A DNA stretch of 64,000 nt from the NCBI GenBank assembly GCA_947475685.1, contig CANJNC010000001.1:109422-173421 (forward strand), in the 5' to 3' direction. The notes beneath the pieces were generated by a model that was not told the DNA's origin, made no database searches, and saw only the letters and a list, made by a program, of their open reading frames with translations. The position numbers were made by a program, and so were the translations under genes. This DNA comes from Comamonadaceae bacterium. Its GTDB lineage: Bacteria; Pseudomonadota; Gammaproteobacteria; Burkholderiales; Burkholderiaceae_C. Shown piece by piece: positions 55,943 through 63,980 of this stretch (positions are counted from its first letter, which is position 1; each line of letters begins with the position of its first letter).

Positions 55943-56297
55943 GATGGATCAGATCCAAAAACATTCAATTTAATATAATTACAAGTATATTTGAAGTAAG
56001 CTGTTGATGATCAAAGCAAGTTGTAAACAACGACAGGGACCACTAAGAAGTGTTCCTTAGTGTTCCTTAGCGGTCCTTGTCGTTGCATATGTTGGTGGGG
56101 CGACACCATGCATGCAGCGACCATTGAAAGTACGCAATATCGAGATTTTGGCGAGTTGCGTCAGCCTGATAGCGAGAGCGAAAAGCGGGGATTGAAAGGC
56201 AAAAAGCTGCACGCGCTCGATACAGTTACGATCTAAGATCAGTCCCCAATAAGGCCATAAAAACATGCCTGATTCAATGCCAGTCCGCGCAAGCCCC
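55943..56297. other. Intergenic region between fic and the DUF1800 gene
   Basis: About 355 bases holding a 20-bp inverted repeat (listed separately) and an AT-rich stretch next to the DUF1800 start (about 55,960-56,000). An overlapping - strand frame (56,057-56,335) matches nothing recognised. Confidence 0.4.
56028..56085. repeat. 20-bp inverted repeat with an 18-base loop
   Basis: The left arm at 56028-56047 (CAACGACAGGGACCACTAAG) and right arm at 56066-56085 pair at 18 of 20 positions. The loop carries GTTCCTTAG, which is repeated directly across the loop and right arm (TGTTCCTTAG at 56051-56060 and 56061-56070). It could end the fic transcript, act on the DUF1800 promoter, or be a mobile-element end. 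Confidence 0.7.
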
Positions 56298-57347
56298 TCA
56301 GCGGAGCTCGTACCAAACGCCTCGCCCTGAGCCATGCAGGTTCAAGTGACCACATTTTACCAAGGTACGGAAATGTTCCTTGAGCGTATTGCGACTGGCA
56401 CCAGTCACCTTGACCACAGCACCCATCGTGACGCGCCCATGTTCCCGTGCAAATTCGACAATCTGCAAAGCTAGTTGCGGTAGTGCAGCCAGCACCAGCT
56501 TTTCCCGCTCGACCTTCTTCTCCAGTCGGCGCACCTGTTCAGCCAACGACCGATGAAAAAACGCCAACCACGGTTGCCAGTTTGGTGCCTTGGTGCGAAT
56601 TGAGCCCTGCGTCTGGCGCAAGGCCAAGTAGTAGGCCTCCTTGTTTATTTCGACCACACTTTCCAGTGAGCTGTAGGGCACATACGCATAGCCTGCCTGG
56701 AGTAGCAGCAAGGTCGTCAATACTCGGGAAAGCCTTCCGTTGCCATCCTGAAATGGATGTATTTCCAAGAACACGACCACGAACACTGCAATGATCAGCA
56801 ATGGGTGAAGCCTTTGCGACTCTCGCTCCGCCTGGGCCCAAGTCACCAGCTCCGTCATCAGACGCGGCGTATCGAATGGCGAAGCCGTCTGAAAGACGAT
56901 ACCGATCTGGATGCCATTTTCATCGAATGCGGCCACACTGTTCGAGTTGGTCTTGTACTCGCCGCGATGCCGGATGTCCTTCTCGCTGTGGCACAGCAGC
57001 ATCTGGTGCAACTGCTTGAGGTGATTCTCGGTAAACGGGATGTCTTGCCAGGACCAAAAGACCAGATTCATCAACTCGGCATAACCGGCGACTTCCTGCT
57101 CATCGCGGGTAGTGAACGACTTGATTTCTAGGTTCGACAACAGCCGTTCGACCTCACGATCTGAAAGCTTGCTGCCCTCAATACGGGTGGACGAGCCGAT
57201 GCTCTCGATAGTGGCGACACGGCGCAGTGCCGACAAGCGCTCAGGCGCGAGCGTACCCAAGGCACGCCACGCGCCTTTGAATTCATCGATGCGGGTGATC
57301 AGACTCAGGAGTTCCGGCGTGATTTGGATGGTGTCGGTCTTTAGCAT
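56298..57347 (-). CDS. Fic family protein with C-terminal winged helix
   Basis: From the ATG at 57347 the protein has 349 residues. SSTRIEGS (about residues 51-58) is the inhibitory-helix motif of the Fic N-terminal domain. The catalytic motif HPFQDGNGRLSR (about 200) has all residues for AMP transfer from ATP onto hydroxyl groups of proteins. The C-terminus (LALQIVEFAREHGRVTMGAVVKVTGASRNTLKEHFRTL) is a winged helix, so DNA binding is likely. The open frame runs to 57383, but that extra part is encoded by upstream repeats. It may be a self-regulated toxin or regulator. Confidence 0.88.
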   Translation of the reverse strand: MLKTDTIQITPELLSLITRIDEFKGAWRALGTLAPERLSALRRVATIESIGSSTRIEGSKLSDREVERLLSNLEIKSFTTRDEQEVAGYAELMNLVFWSWQDIPFTENHLKQLHQMLLCHSEKDIRHRGEYKTNSNSVAAFDENGIQIGIVFQTASPFDTPRLMTELVTWAQAERESQRLHPLLIIAVFVVVFLEIHPFQDGNGRLSRVLTTLLLLQAGYAYVPYSSLESVVEINKEAYYLALRQTQGSIRTKAPNWQPWLAFFHRSLAEQVRRLEKKVEREKLVLAALPQLALQIVEFAREHGRVTMGAVVKVTGASRNTLKEHFRTLVKCGHLNLHGSGRGVWYELR

Positions 57348-57348
57348 A

Positions 57349-57417
57349 CACCCAATATTACACCCAATTTCACCCATTTGCATCGGCTACCCATAAAAAC
57401 ACCCATTTACACCCAAT
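57349..57417. repeat. Six ACCCA-core repeats in the fic promoter/start region
   Basis: Cores begin at 57350, 57362, 57372, 57389, 57401 and 57411. Spacings are 12, 10, 17, 12 and 10, so a three-copy block is present twice with a 39-bp period. Five copies read CACCCAAT or CACCCATT; one is degenerate. On the coding strand this is TGGGTG. The first copy is two bases from the fic ATG, so a bound protein would block translation start or transcription. The winged helix of Fic is the obvious candidate. Confidence 0.8.
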
Positions 57418-57615
57418 TCTTAGCGATTTGCGCATCCAAAAAACCGAGAGCCGGACATCCTTAATGCATTGGTAAACCTTGATTTATTGCCCCGCCATGG
57501 ACGTTCAGGGCAGTCGTACTTGCCGGTCACCCATAAATCGAGTGGCTGAGCGAGTGAAGATGAGGCCAGCGTGTACCAGTAGCAATCCAAAAAACCTGTT
57601 CGTACTTGAACAAAC

Positions 57616-57849
57616 TCACCCGCCGGTCTTGGCGCGTTTGCAAAAGCACCTTGGTCGCTGTGATGGCAGTTTTAACCACGGCACAGACCGTGGCAGCAAC
57701 AAGAATACCGGGTGTTTAAACAGACTAGCCAGACTCTCGTCATTTTTTCGCGGCACAGCAAGCGTACGCACCCACCTAAGCGCAGAAAAAGAAGCCAATA
57801 AGGCATCCCTAAGCAGCGCCAAGCGTGCAGGAATAATACCGTTTTGCAT
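57616..57849 (-). pseudogene. Possible leader and remnant of a TonB-dependent (BtuB-like) receptor
   Basis: From the ATG at 57849 the frame starts MQNGIIPARLALLRDALLAS and FSAL, which resembles a BtuB-type signal peptide, but the following 60 residues do not read as a receptor and the frame ends. A sequence resembling the 3' end of a cobalamin riboswitch lies upstream on the same strand. A decayed vitamin B12 receptor locus is the best guess, held weakly. Confidence 0.25.
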
Positions 57850-57928
57850 GAAATAAATCCCCATCAAAAATCTCTTTGGATTCCAGCCCGTGCATGAGTA
57901 TCAAAATATGCGCGAGCTCATGCAATCA

Positions 57929-57968
57929 CACTGCTGGCTGGTATCCGGGCTGAGGAAAGCTGCCTCTG
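57929..57968 (-). promoter_or_regulatory. Fragment resembling the 3' end of a cobalamin riboswitch
   Basis: On the - strand CAGCCCGGATACCAGCCAGC resembles the conserved end of cobalamin riboswitches (an A-ACC-GCC type closing segment). The upstream core elements, including GCCACTG and GGGAAG, were looked for over the next 200 bases and not found. It would be a truncated element in front of the leader at 57849. Confidence 0.25.
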
Positions 57969-58611
57969 TGCTCGTCCAAGATTCTTGTTAAACGAAGGGA
58001 ATGGAACTTTTTTATTTTTTCTATGAACTTTAAAAAAGTTTTTAATATCACAGAGTGCATTATTTATTTATGCGTAGCTCTTAAAGATAAAACCAATACA
58101 TTTGCCGACAATCTATATGAACCGAAAATCCACTTTAGATCAGCGCTAAAGTACTTAAGGCTATTTCCAAATTCGATCAAATAGATTTATGTCCCCTAAC
58201 TTGATTGAAAATCACCCAGTTTAAAACTTGTGCATATCAATTAATTAGTGATTCTTTAAGATTGGGTATCCGGCGTGGGCTGCAGTTACTATATTCAACC
58301 TCAAGCGATCAGGCAAAAAGAACGAATGGATCAATATGAGGGAACAGCGTTGGGTGATTCTTGTATCTATGAGATTGAACGTTTTAAAACCATTTTTAGA
58401 TTTACAAAAAGATTAATTAATTTGAAGCTTACTGATCATTTGGATTTATATTTTTTATTAATTTTTGCATCGCTTAATCTATTTGTTTTCGACTTCTCTT
58501 TGTAGTCTACCTCAACAGCTTCCAAACAACTGCTCAGCGATAATAATTGATACGTTACTCATGTAAAATGGTTTTATTTTTTTTACATTGTTTTATTATT
58601 TTAGATTGAAA
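57969..58611. other. AT-rich stretch without a recognised gene
   Basis: This stretch is visibly AT-richer than both flanks. A + strand frame at 58,275-58,505 (76 codons, hydrophobic C-terminus) has no ribosome site and no recognised family. It looks like foreign or decayed DNA; the part next to 58611 would contain the promoter of the DUF1636 gene. Confidence 0.4.
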
Positions 58612-58976
58612 ATGACAACTGAAATCCTTGTGTGTGTGTAACTTGTCAACCCCCCGACATCTCCCGAGACGCCCCTCGGCTAGGTCGTCAATTTTATAAA
58701 AATCTTAACGACCAAGTTTTTATTGAAGATCTTCCGTTTCTAGTTCGCCCAATTGAATGTATGGGCGGATGTTCTCATGCCTGCACAGTTGCTTTTCAGG
58801 CGAATAATAAGCAGAGATACTTTTTTGGAAATTTAAGCGGGGATGTTGATTGCGTTTCTCAAACACTGTCTTGCGCAAAGCTGTATGGTCAGTCAACCGA
58901 CGGTGTGATGGCCTGGTGCGACCGCCCCCCTCTTTTTCAAAAAGGTTTGATCGCTAAATTGCCATCTACGCTCTAG
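58612..58976 (+). pseudogene. DUF1636 family protein, frameshifted at a (GT)5 tract
   Basis: The main frame encodes VCVTCQPP, then VRPIECMGGCSHACTVAFQA, RYFFGNLS, LYGQSTDGVMAWCDRPPLFQKG and AKLPSTL, the full DUF1636 pattern with its cysteine pairs, probably a metal or Fe-S site. The natural start ATG at 58612 reads MTTEILVCV and then hits TAA, because the GT tract at 58630-58639 has five units; four units would join the frames exactly. A GTG within the tract at 58632 could start a slightly short protein. DUF1636 genes often accompany cobalt/cobalamin genes. Confidence 0.75.
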
Positions 58977-59131
58977 ATTAATCAGCTCTGTGAATACCAT
59001 TTCTCAAAAATATCAAGAAAACGATGTTTACAAATTTAATGAAGGTGCCACTTGTACTTCCGGACAACTCAAATTGGCAGCCTGATGTAAATGACCCCAT
59101 AGGCGATTATTTAGTTTAGAGTCCTAGGTCT

Positions 59132-59254
59132 CTAGTAATGCGGCAGCATCTCGTGGATCAGGTGATTCTTGTGCTTCAACAACCGCTCCAATTCATCTTT
59201 GATGTAAGCGAAGGGGTCCAAGCCATTCTTCTTGGTTGATTGTGGTTTAATACC
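59132..59254 (-). mobile_element. C-terminal remnant of an IS66-like transposase
   Basis: The - strand frame reads KKNGLDPFAYIKDELERLL and ends HEMLPHY before a stop, resembling the IS66 TnpC C-terminus (NGLDP.AYL..VLERI...LLPW). About 40 residues remain, with a stop just upstream. No terminal repeats or other IS66 genes were seen. Confidence 0.5.
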
Positions 59255-59301
59255 TTATAGAACTCAACGCCCACCCATCACTTAAAAATTGGACAGCATC
59301 T

Positions 59302-60516
59302 ATGAACCACGATATTTCACTTCATCGACGACACTTGTTGGGCACCAGCCTTGGCACTCTTGCGGTGACGAGTCTTGCCACGTTCACGCGCGGCGCCTCC
59401 GCTCAGACAGCCCCTCTTGCAGCACCCCAACAGCTACCCGCTTACGTTAACTGGAAAGATCCTGCTAGCCTCATCGTCCACAGCAGCAGCACCCTTGAGA
59501 CCAAGCGTAGCGCCTTTGGTACGAGTGTAATCACGCCCGCCGAACAACTCTATATCCGCAATAATCTGCCAGCGCCTAGCTCATCCATTCTAAGCAGCCG
59601 TGACGAATGGGAGCTCAACGTCGAAGGCGTTAAAAACCCACGCAAGCTCACCGTAGCCCAGCTCAAATCAATGGGACTTGAAGCGGTCGCGATGGTGCTT
59701 CAGTGCTCAGGAAATGGCCGAGGCTTTTTCCCTAGCAAGCCCAGTGGTACCCCCTGGACTGTAGGCGCCGCTGGTTGCGTCGTCTGGAGTGGTGTGCCAG
59801 TGCGCGCAGTTGTCGAAGCGCTGGGCGGACTAGACGGAGCGCGGCCTTTCATGACGGGGACCGGTGGCGAAAAGCTACCAGAAGGTATTGATCCAAAAAG
59901 CGTCATCGTGGAGCGCTCGGTACCGGTAGCTGCAATGGTCGATGCGTTGCTGGCATGGGAAATGAATGGTGCACCGATCTCGCTTGCGCATGGCGGCCCT
60001 CTTCGCCTGATCGTGCCAGGTTATACCGGTGTCAACAACATCAAGTACATCAAGCAACTTGCCTTCACCACCGTGGAAAGCGATGCGCGGATCATGTCGC
60101 ACGGCTACCGGATCACGCCGCCTGGCGCCAAGGCCGACCCTGCCCAACCATCAGTGCAGGAGATGACCGTGAAGTCTTGGATCAACTCTCCCAACGGGGA
60201 CGGCGGCGCTCAGACAGCCGGCCTGGTGCAAATTCAAGGCGTTGCCTTTGGTGGATTGAATGCCGTCAAAAAAGTTGAGGTTTCTATCGATGGCGGTAAA
60301 AGCTGGCGCGAGGCGCGCCTAGTGGGGCCAGACATGGGCAAATACGCTTGGCGTCAGTTCGTGTTGCCTGCGCGACTGCCTGCTGGCAACTACACGCTTG
60401 CTAGCCGCGCGATCGATGCCGCGGGTAACGTGCAGCCCGAAACTAGGGGCGAAAACGTCAGCGGCTACAACAACACCAGTTGGGTCGACCACGCCGTGAA
60501 AGTGACAGTGACATGA
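59302..60516 (+). CDS. sorA: Sulfite dehydrogenase, molybdenum subunit (SorA-like)
   Basis: The 404-residue protein has a Tat leader (HRRHLLGTSLGTLAV; cleavage about residue 34), as expected for a folded periplasmic molybdoenzyme. The molybdopterin domain has the cysteine ligand in MVLQCSGNGRGFF (about 135), then GGPLRLIVPGYTGVNNIKYIK, and the C-terminal dimer domain has VEVSIDGGKSWREARL. It oxidises sulfite to sulfate and passes electrons to the SorB cytochrome. The two genes overlap by four bases. Confidence 0.9.
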   Translation: MNHDISLHRRHLLGTSLGTLAVTSLATFTRGASAQTAPLAAPQQLPAYVNWKDPASLIVHSSSTLETKRSAFGTSVITPAEQLYIRNNLPAPSSSILSSRDEWELNVEGVKNPRKLTVAQLKSMGLEAVAMVLQCSGNGRGFFPSKPSGTPWTVGAAGCVVWSGVPVRAVVEALGGLDGARPFMTGTGGEKLPEGIDPKSVIVERSVPVAAMVDALLAWEMNGAPISLAHGGPLRLIVPGYTGVNNIKYIKQLAFTTVESDARIMSHGYRITPPGAKADPAQPSVQEMTVKSWINSPNGDGGAQTAGLVQIQGVAFGGLNAVKKVEVSIDGGKSWREARLVGPDMGKYAWRQFVLPARLPAGNYTLASRAIDAAGNVQPETRGENVSGYNNTSWVDHAVKVTVT

Positions 60517-60860
60517 GATTCAAGTTGTTAGGTCGCGTGTCGCTTAAGTTAACGCTTTACCCCATCCTTTGCTTAGCCTGCTTTGCCCAAGCGCAGTCCA
60601 ATGATCCCACTTACATGGCTGGGAAGTCACTTTTCCTCAAGGCAGTTCCCGCCTGCGTGATTTGCCACACGCTCAATGATGCGGGATCACAAGGTGCGGT
60701 AGGCCCCGTGTTGGACGAGATCAAGCCAAGCTCTGAGCGCGTGGCTAAGGTGCTTCGCAACGGTCTTGGCAGCATGCCTTCCTACGGGGCTAAGCTTACC
60801 GACATTCAAATTGAGGCCTTGTCCCGCTATGTCTCCAAGGCCAGTGGAGGGGCGCCTTGA
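60513..60860 (+). CDS. sorB: Sulfite dehydrogenase cytochrome c subunit (SorB-like)
   Basis: From the ATG at 60513, overlapping the sorA stop (ATGA), there are 115 residues. A signal peptide (to about residue 28, AQAQ) precedes a single haem c domain with CVICH (about 49-53) and a methionine ligand in GSMPSYG. It accepts electrons from SorA and delivers them to the respiratory chain, here possibly to a cbb3 oxidase. Confidence 0.9.
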   Translation: MRFKLLGRVSLKLTLYPILCLACFAQAQSNDPTYMAGKSLFLKAVPACVICHTLNDAGSQGAVGPVLDEIKPSSERVAKVLRNGLGSMPSYGAKLTDIQIEALSRYVSKASGGAP

Positions 60861-60882
60861 TTGCTTGAGAGGCCGCATCATC

Positions 60883-60924
60883 AGCCCAAGAATGCACTCA
60901 AATCAAGGTCAGGATGACACGTCG
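60883..60924 (+). repeat. Direct repeat, copy 1 (left of the toxin-antitoxin pair)
   Basis: Shares about 38 of 42 positions with 62063-62102, including CCAAGAATGCACTCAAATCA and TGACACGTCG. The two copies lie 1.18 kb apart and enclose the HigBA-like genes. Confidence 0.8.
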
Positions 60925-61018
60925 AGACTTGCACCCGTAGGGTGGCAAGCAGGAATATGAATGCCAACGTCAAGCCCAGCGAAAAACCGTGAATTTGATG
61001 AAACGTTCGCCAAAAAAA

Positions 61019-61384
61019 TCAAGCAACAACCCGAGCGGAACGGGTACGGCCAGTTCGACTCGAACCAAGGTCGCTTGAGGATTTTTCAACGCCAAGATGA
61101 TCTATGACCACAGGCGGGCGATTGGGAAATTGAGCTACCAACTCTAGCTTGCCGCCCATGCTTTCCACATAGTGACGCAGCGTGGAGAGCAGCATGTCGC
61201 TGCGCTTTTCCAAGCGCGAAATCGTGTCTTGCCCCACCCCAAGTGTTACGGCTAAACTTTCTTGGGTTTGCTCTGCAGCCTTACGGAGGTCTTTGAGGGT
61301 GGCCAATTCCATGGCACGGCCCTCAATCCGAGCACGGCGCTGTGCGGGCAATGCCGCCATGATGTCATCGAGTTTTCTTGCCAT
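61019..61384 (-). CDS. XRE-family antitoxin (HigA-like)
   Basis: The 121-residue protein has an N-terminal helical stretch and a helix-turn-helix core: LKDLRKAAEQTQESLAVTLGVGQDTISRLEKRSDMLLSTL. The C-terminal 20 residues are Ser/Arg-rich. It follows the toxin with a 20-base overlap, the HigBA order (toxin first). It should neutralise the toxin and repress the operon. Confidence 0.85.
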   Translation of the reverse strand: MARKLDDIMAALPAQRRARIEGRAMELATLKDLRKAAEQTQESLAVTLGVGQDTISRLEKRSDMLLSTLRHYVESMGGKLELVAQFPNRPPVVIDHLGVEKSSSDLGSSRTGRTRSARVVA

Positions 61385-61757
61385 TTTTAGGCTCCTTTAC
61401 TGTTGCGTCATCTAACGTTGCCAGATGCTCGCTGTACCGGTTATCCGCCACAGCAATCAATCGCTTGTAAAAACGTTTTTGATCTGAGCCGCCCTTGTCC
61501 CCGCCCACAAGCAAAACCGCCTGACGCTGTGGGTCAAATGCAAAAGCTACGCGCCAGACCTCGGCCATACAGTTAAATCGCATCTCTTTCATATTGGCGT
61601 GCGAAGTACCTTTGAGCGTATCTACTGTTGGACGTCCAAGATTGGGGCCAAACTCCGCCAGCAACTTGGCATGCGCGAATAATTCGTCTTGCAGTTTTTC
61701 ATCGAGCGCCGCCATCTCATCAGCAAAGTCATCGTGAAGCAGTACGGTCCAAGCCAT
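61365..61757 (-). CDS. RelE/HigB-type (Gp49-like) toxin
   Basis: The 130-residue protein has the Gp49/HigB pattern LFAHAKLLAEFGPNLGRPTVDTLKGT, MKEMRFNCMAEVWRVAFAFDPQRQAVLLVGGDK and FYKRLIAVADNRYSEHL. This family cleaves mRNA on the ribosome. It is the first gene of the pair and intact, so the module is probably active. It lies between two direct repeats, suggesting movement as a cassette. Confidence 0.85.
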   Translation of the reverse strand: MAWTVLLHDDFADEMAALDEKLQDELFAHAKLLAEFGPNLGRPTVDTLKGTSHANMKEMRFNCMAEVWRVAFAFDPQRQAVLLVGGDKGGSDQKRFYKRLIAVADNRYSEHLATLDDATVKEPKNGKKTR

Positions 61758-62147
61758 TAGAGCCCATTATGGCTTTAAGTCCATATGTCGTCAAGTCCAT
61801 AAATAAATCCATCAAGATGAAACCCGGGAACGGGCAAAAAAATCCCAACCGATAAGGGTTGAGACTTTGAGTATTGGAGGTGGGGTGCTACCAGAGGGCA
61901 AACGAACTGGGAATAGCAATCCCCGGACCTGACTAGGCACTGCTAGCCATACCCAATTCGTAGACAACTCCCCCAATGGGAGCCGCCATTTCAATGTGTC
62001 CAACTCTATTGAATTGCGGACGACGGTTCAAATCCATAAATCGCCCTTGACTCCGCGTTCGCAGTCCAAGAATGCACTCAAATCAAGGGGGGTGACACGT
62101 CGGGCAAGAAGCGCAAAAATTCATGAAATTTCAATGATAAAGTCTCC
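61758..62147. other. Intergenic region between the toxin gene and the AbiEi remnant
   Basis: About 390 bases with the second direct repeat near its end (62063-62102). A - strand frame at 61,812-62,003 is Pro/Ser/Leu-rich and unlike any known family. The toxin promoter should lie next to 61757. Confidence 0.4.
62063..62102 (+). repeat. Direct repeat, copy 2 (right of the toxin-antitoxin pair)
   Basis: Second copy of the element at 60883-60924, two bases shorter. Both copies are followed by related A/T-rich sequence with GAAATTT/GAATTTG. The pair may be a recombination site or a dispersed intergenic repeat. Confidence 0.8.
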
Positions 62148-62758
62148 ATGTCTGCAACCGCCACGCTATCAACTCCTCCCCTAAGGGGTGCCTCTGCGCA
62201 CCTTGCGGACGAGCTGCAGGCAGGCCGTGTCTATCGGCGTGAGGATCTCGCTCGCCTGAGTAATGCAGTTGATCGGCATCTGCATGAACTAGTGTCCACA
62301 GGCATGCTGAAAAAACTAGCCTAGGGGCTTTACTACGCACCAAAACAATCGAACTTTGGTCCCTTGCCACCCACTGAAAAAAAGGTGGTTCGGGGATTTC
62401 TGCGTGACAAAAAATTTTTGGTGTTTTCTTCGTCGTCTTACAACACGGTGGGCTTGGGCACAACAAAGCTCTACAACAGCACACTGGTCTACAACCACAA
62501 ACGTCATGGCGTTTTCAAACTGGGCAACCGAGCGTTTAATTTTCGAGTAAAGCCTCGCTTCCCCAAAAACCAACCTCTGAATTCCTTTATGTGGACCTGC
62601 TGAACAACTTGGAGGAATTGGCCGAAGACCGCGACGCTGTGCTCAGCCAGGCCTGCAACAAGTTGATGTCTTTCAACCAACCCCGACTCCAAGAGGCATT
62701 GAACAGCTACGGCAACATGGCCACTCGCAAACGTGTTCGGGAGTGGGTCGGTGGCTGA
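62148..62758 (+). pseudogene. AbiEi-like (DUF6088-type) antitoxin, decayed
   Basis: The reading frame starts with a winged-helix part (LADELQAGRVYRREDLARLS, then HLHELVSTGMLKKLA) and is cut by TAG at 62322-62324, where the family has Gln before GLYYAPKQ. It then continues in frame to FRVKPRFPKN and shifts frame near 62575, resuming as EFLYVDLLNNLEELAEDRDAVL and ending VREWVGG at 62758. One nonsense mutation and one frameshift make it non-functional. It overlaps the AbiEii-like gene as in intact systems. Confidence 0.8.
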
Positions 62759-62978
62759 CTTTCTTCATGAACGACGAGACTTCGATCAATTGCTTGCGGT
62801 TGTCGCTAACGACCGAAAGCTTGACCCCATATTGGTCGAAAAAGACTACTGGATCATGCACAGCCTGTGGGGACTCCAGGCGCAAGGCTTTGTGTTCCAA
62901 CTTAAGGGCGGTACCTCCCTGTCCTTGTGCAGAGGTATCGAGAAAATTTGTTTCATGTGGCCGCGAGACCGACTATAA
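62751..62978 (+). pseudogene. AbiEii-like nucleotidyltransferase toxin, truncated
   Basis: From a GTG at 62751 the frame reads VADFLHERRDFDQLLAVVAN, ILVEKDYWIMHSLWGLQAQGF and LKGGTSLSL, the N-terminus and the GGTSLS nucleotidyltransferase motif of the AbiEii/AbiGii family. It then runs into unrelated residues and stops at 62978. The catalytic aspartate pair (SEDIDI in relatives) and about 200 residues are missing. The loss of toxin would explain how the antitoxin could decay. Confidence 0.8.
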
Positions 62979-63020
62979 TATTACTGGTTTCTAAGATTTA
63001 AATCGAAAAAAGGAGGGGCG

Positions 63021-63599
63021 ATGGAAGCTCACGAAACGTCCGAGTTGATTGAACATCATGGTTCTGACAAGAGTAAGAACAGAACCGCACTGACGATCTC
63101 TTTTTTGGCTATGGTTTTGGCCATTGCCAGTTTGGGCGGTTCGAATGCAATGAAGGAAGCAACCCACGAAAATATTCTTGCGGCCAACGCGTATGCTTTT
63201 TTTCAAGCTAAAAGCATACGGCAAACTTCTCTTAAAATAGCTGTGACCGACCTAGAGTTGCAGTTAGTTCGTGATCAGGCAATGCCGGCGTCCACAAAAG
63301 AAATTTTTCAGAAAAAGATTGATGACTATAAAAAAACCATCGATCGTTATGAGTCTGAGCCGGACACCCACGAAGGTAAAAAAGAGCTCCTCAACCGTGC
63401 AAAGGAACATGAGAAAGCGCGTGATCACGCGATGCGCCAAGACCCATGGTTTGACTATGCAGAAGGTATGCTCCAAATCGCTATTGTTTTGCTCTCAGTG
63501 TCGATTTTAGGGTCAATACCATCGCTCTTTGTCGCTGGAAGTATTTTGGGCCTGCTTGGATTGCTGTCGGCCCTTAATGGATTTCTTCTTTTAATCTGA
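63021..63599 (+). CDS. DUF4337 family membrane protein
   Basis: The 192-residue protein has a perfect ribosome site (AGGAGG) before its ATG. One hydrophobic helix (about 24-40) is followed by a long helical, charged stretch (about 70-135) and two hydrophobic helices at the C-terminus (about 150-190). The NAMKEATHENILAANAYAFFQAKSIRQT segment is typical of DUF4337. Function is unknown. It lies in the accessory region next to the dead AbiE pair, but is intact. Confidence 0.8.
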   Translation: MEAHETSELIEHHGSDKSKNRTALTISFLAMVLAIASLGGSNAMKEATHENILAANAYAFFQAKSIRQTSLKIAVTDLELQLVRDQAMPASTKEIFQKKIDDYKKTIDRYESEPDTHEGKKELLNRAKEHEKARDHAMRQDPWFDYAEGMLQIAIVLLSVSILGSIPSLFVAGSILGLLGLLSALNGFLLLI

Positions 63600-63665
63600 T
63601 GTTTTGCGTCGTCAATTCAATGCCCCGTATGGTCGAAAAATAGGAAGCTACTGATTCAGGCTTTC

Positions 63666-63899
63666 ATGCAGGATCAGGCGTATCAGGACCGGAAAGTACA
63701 ACGCTTTCGGTCTGGTGATGAATTGGTGATCGCCAAGAATCCAGCCTTCACCCTGAACGATTCTGGGCAGCGAGATCTTTTTGCTCGGGAATACAAAAAA
63801 TCCTCTGCGCTCTACTACCAAGGACAGCTGGATTTCGATCAGCTACTTGAGCGCATCGGCAAGCATCTGAATTCAACCGACATTTTCCATTTGACTTGA
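63666..63899 (+). CDS. Small hypothetical protein
   Basis: A 77-codon frame with protein-like composition: charged N-terminus, then FTLNDSGQRDLFAREYKKSS and DFDQLLERIGKHL, helical in character, ending in DIFHLT. No membrane segment, signal peptide or recognised domain. No strong ribosome site is seen. It follows the DUF4337 gene by 66 bases. Confidence 0.45.
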   Translation: MQDQAYQDRKVQRFRSGDELVIAKNPAFTLNDSGQRDLFAREYKKSSALYYQGQLDFDQLLERIGKHLNSTDIFHLT

Positions 63900-63938
63900 T
63901 TCCGAATGGAAGCCATTCAAAAAAGAGTATGATTTGAT

Positions 63939-63980
63939 TGGGTTTTAGGTTTTCCCTGATTTTAACCCATTCACTTTTTT
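63939..63980 (+). terminator. Possible terminator at the window end
   Basis: TGGGTT at 63939-63944 pairs with AACCCA at 63964-63969 across a 19-base loop, followed by TTTTTT at 63975-63980. The stem is short. A new gene may begin at the ATG at 63996, behind GAGGT, but only five bases of it are visible. Confidence 0.35.

Noticed and set aside
57479..57856. A 125-codon + strand frame
   Set aside because: Basic, low-complexity composition, no ribosome site and no family; it lies opposite the possible receptor remnant.
57950..57975. CCGGGCTGAGGAAAG as part of an RNase P RNA
   Set aside because: The order of the conserved blocks is reversed and no further RNase P elements occur around it.
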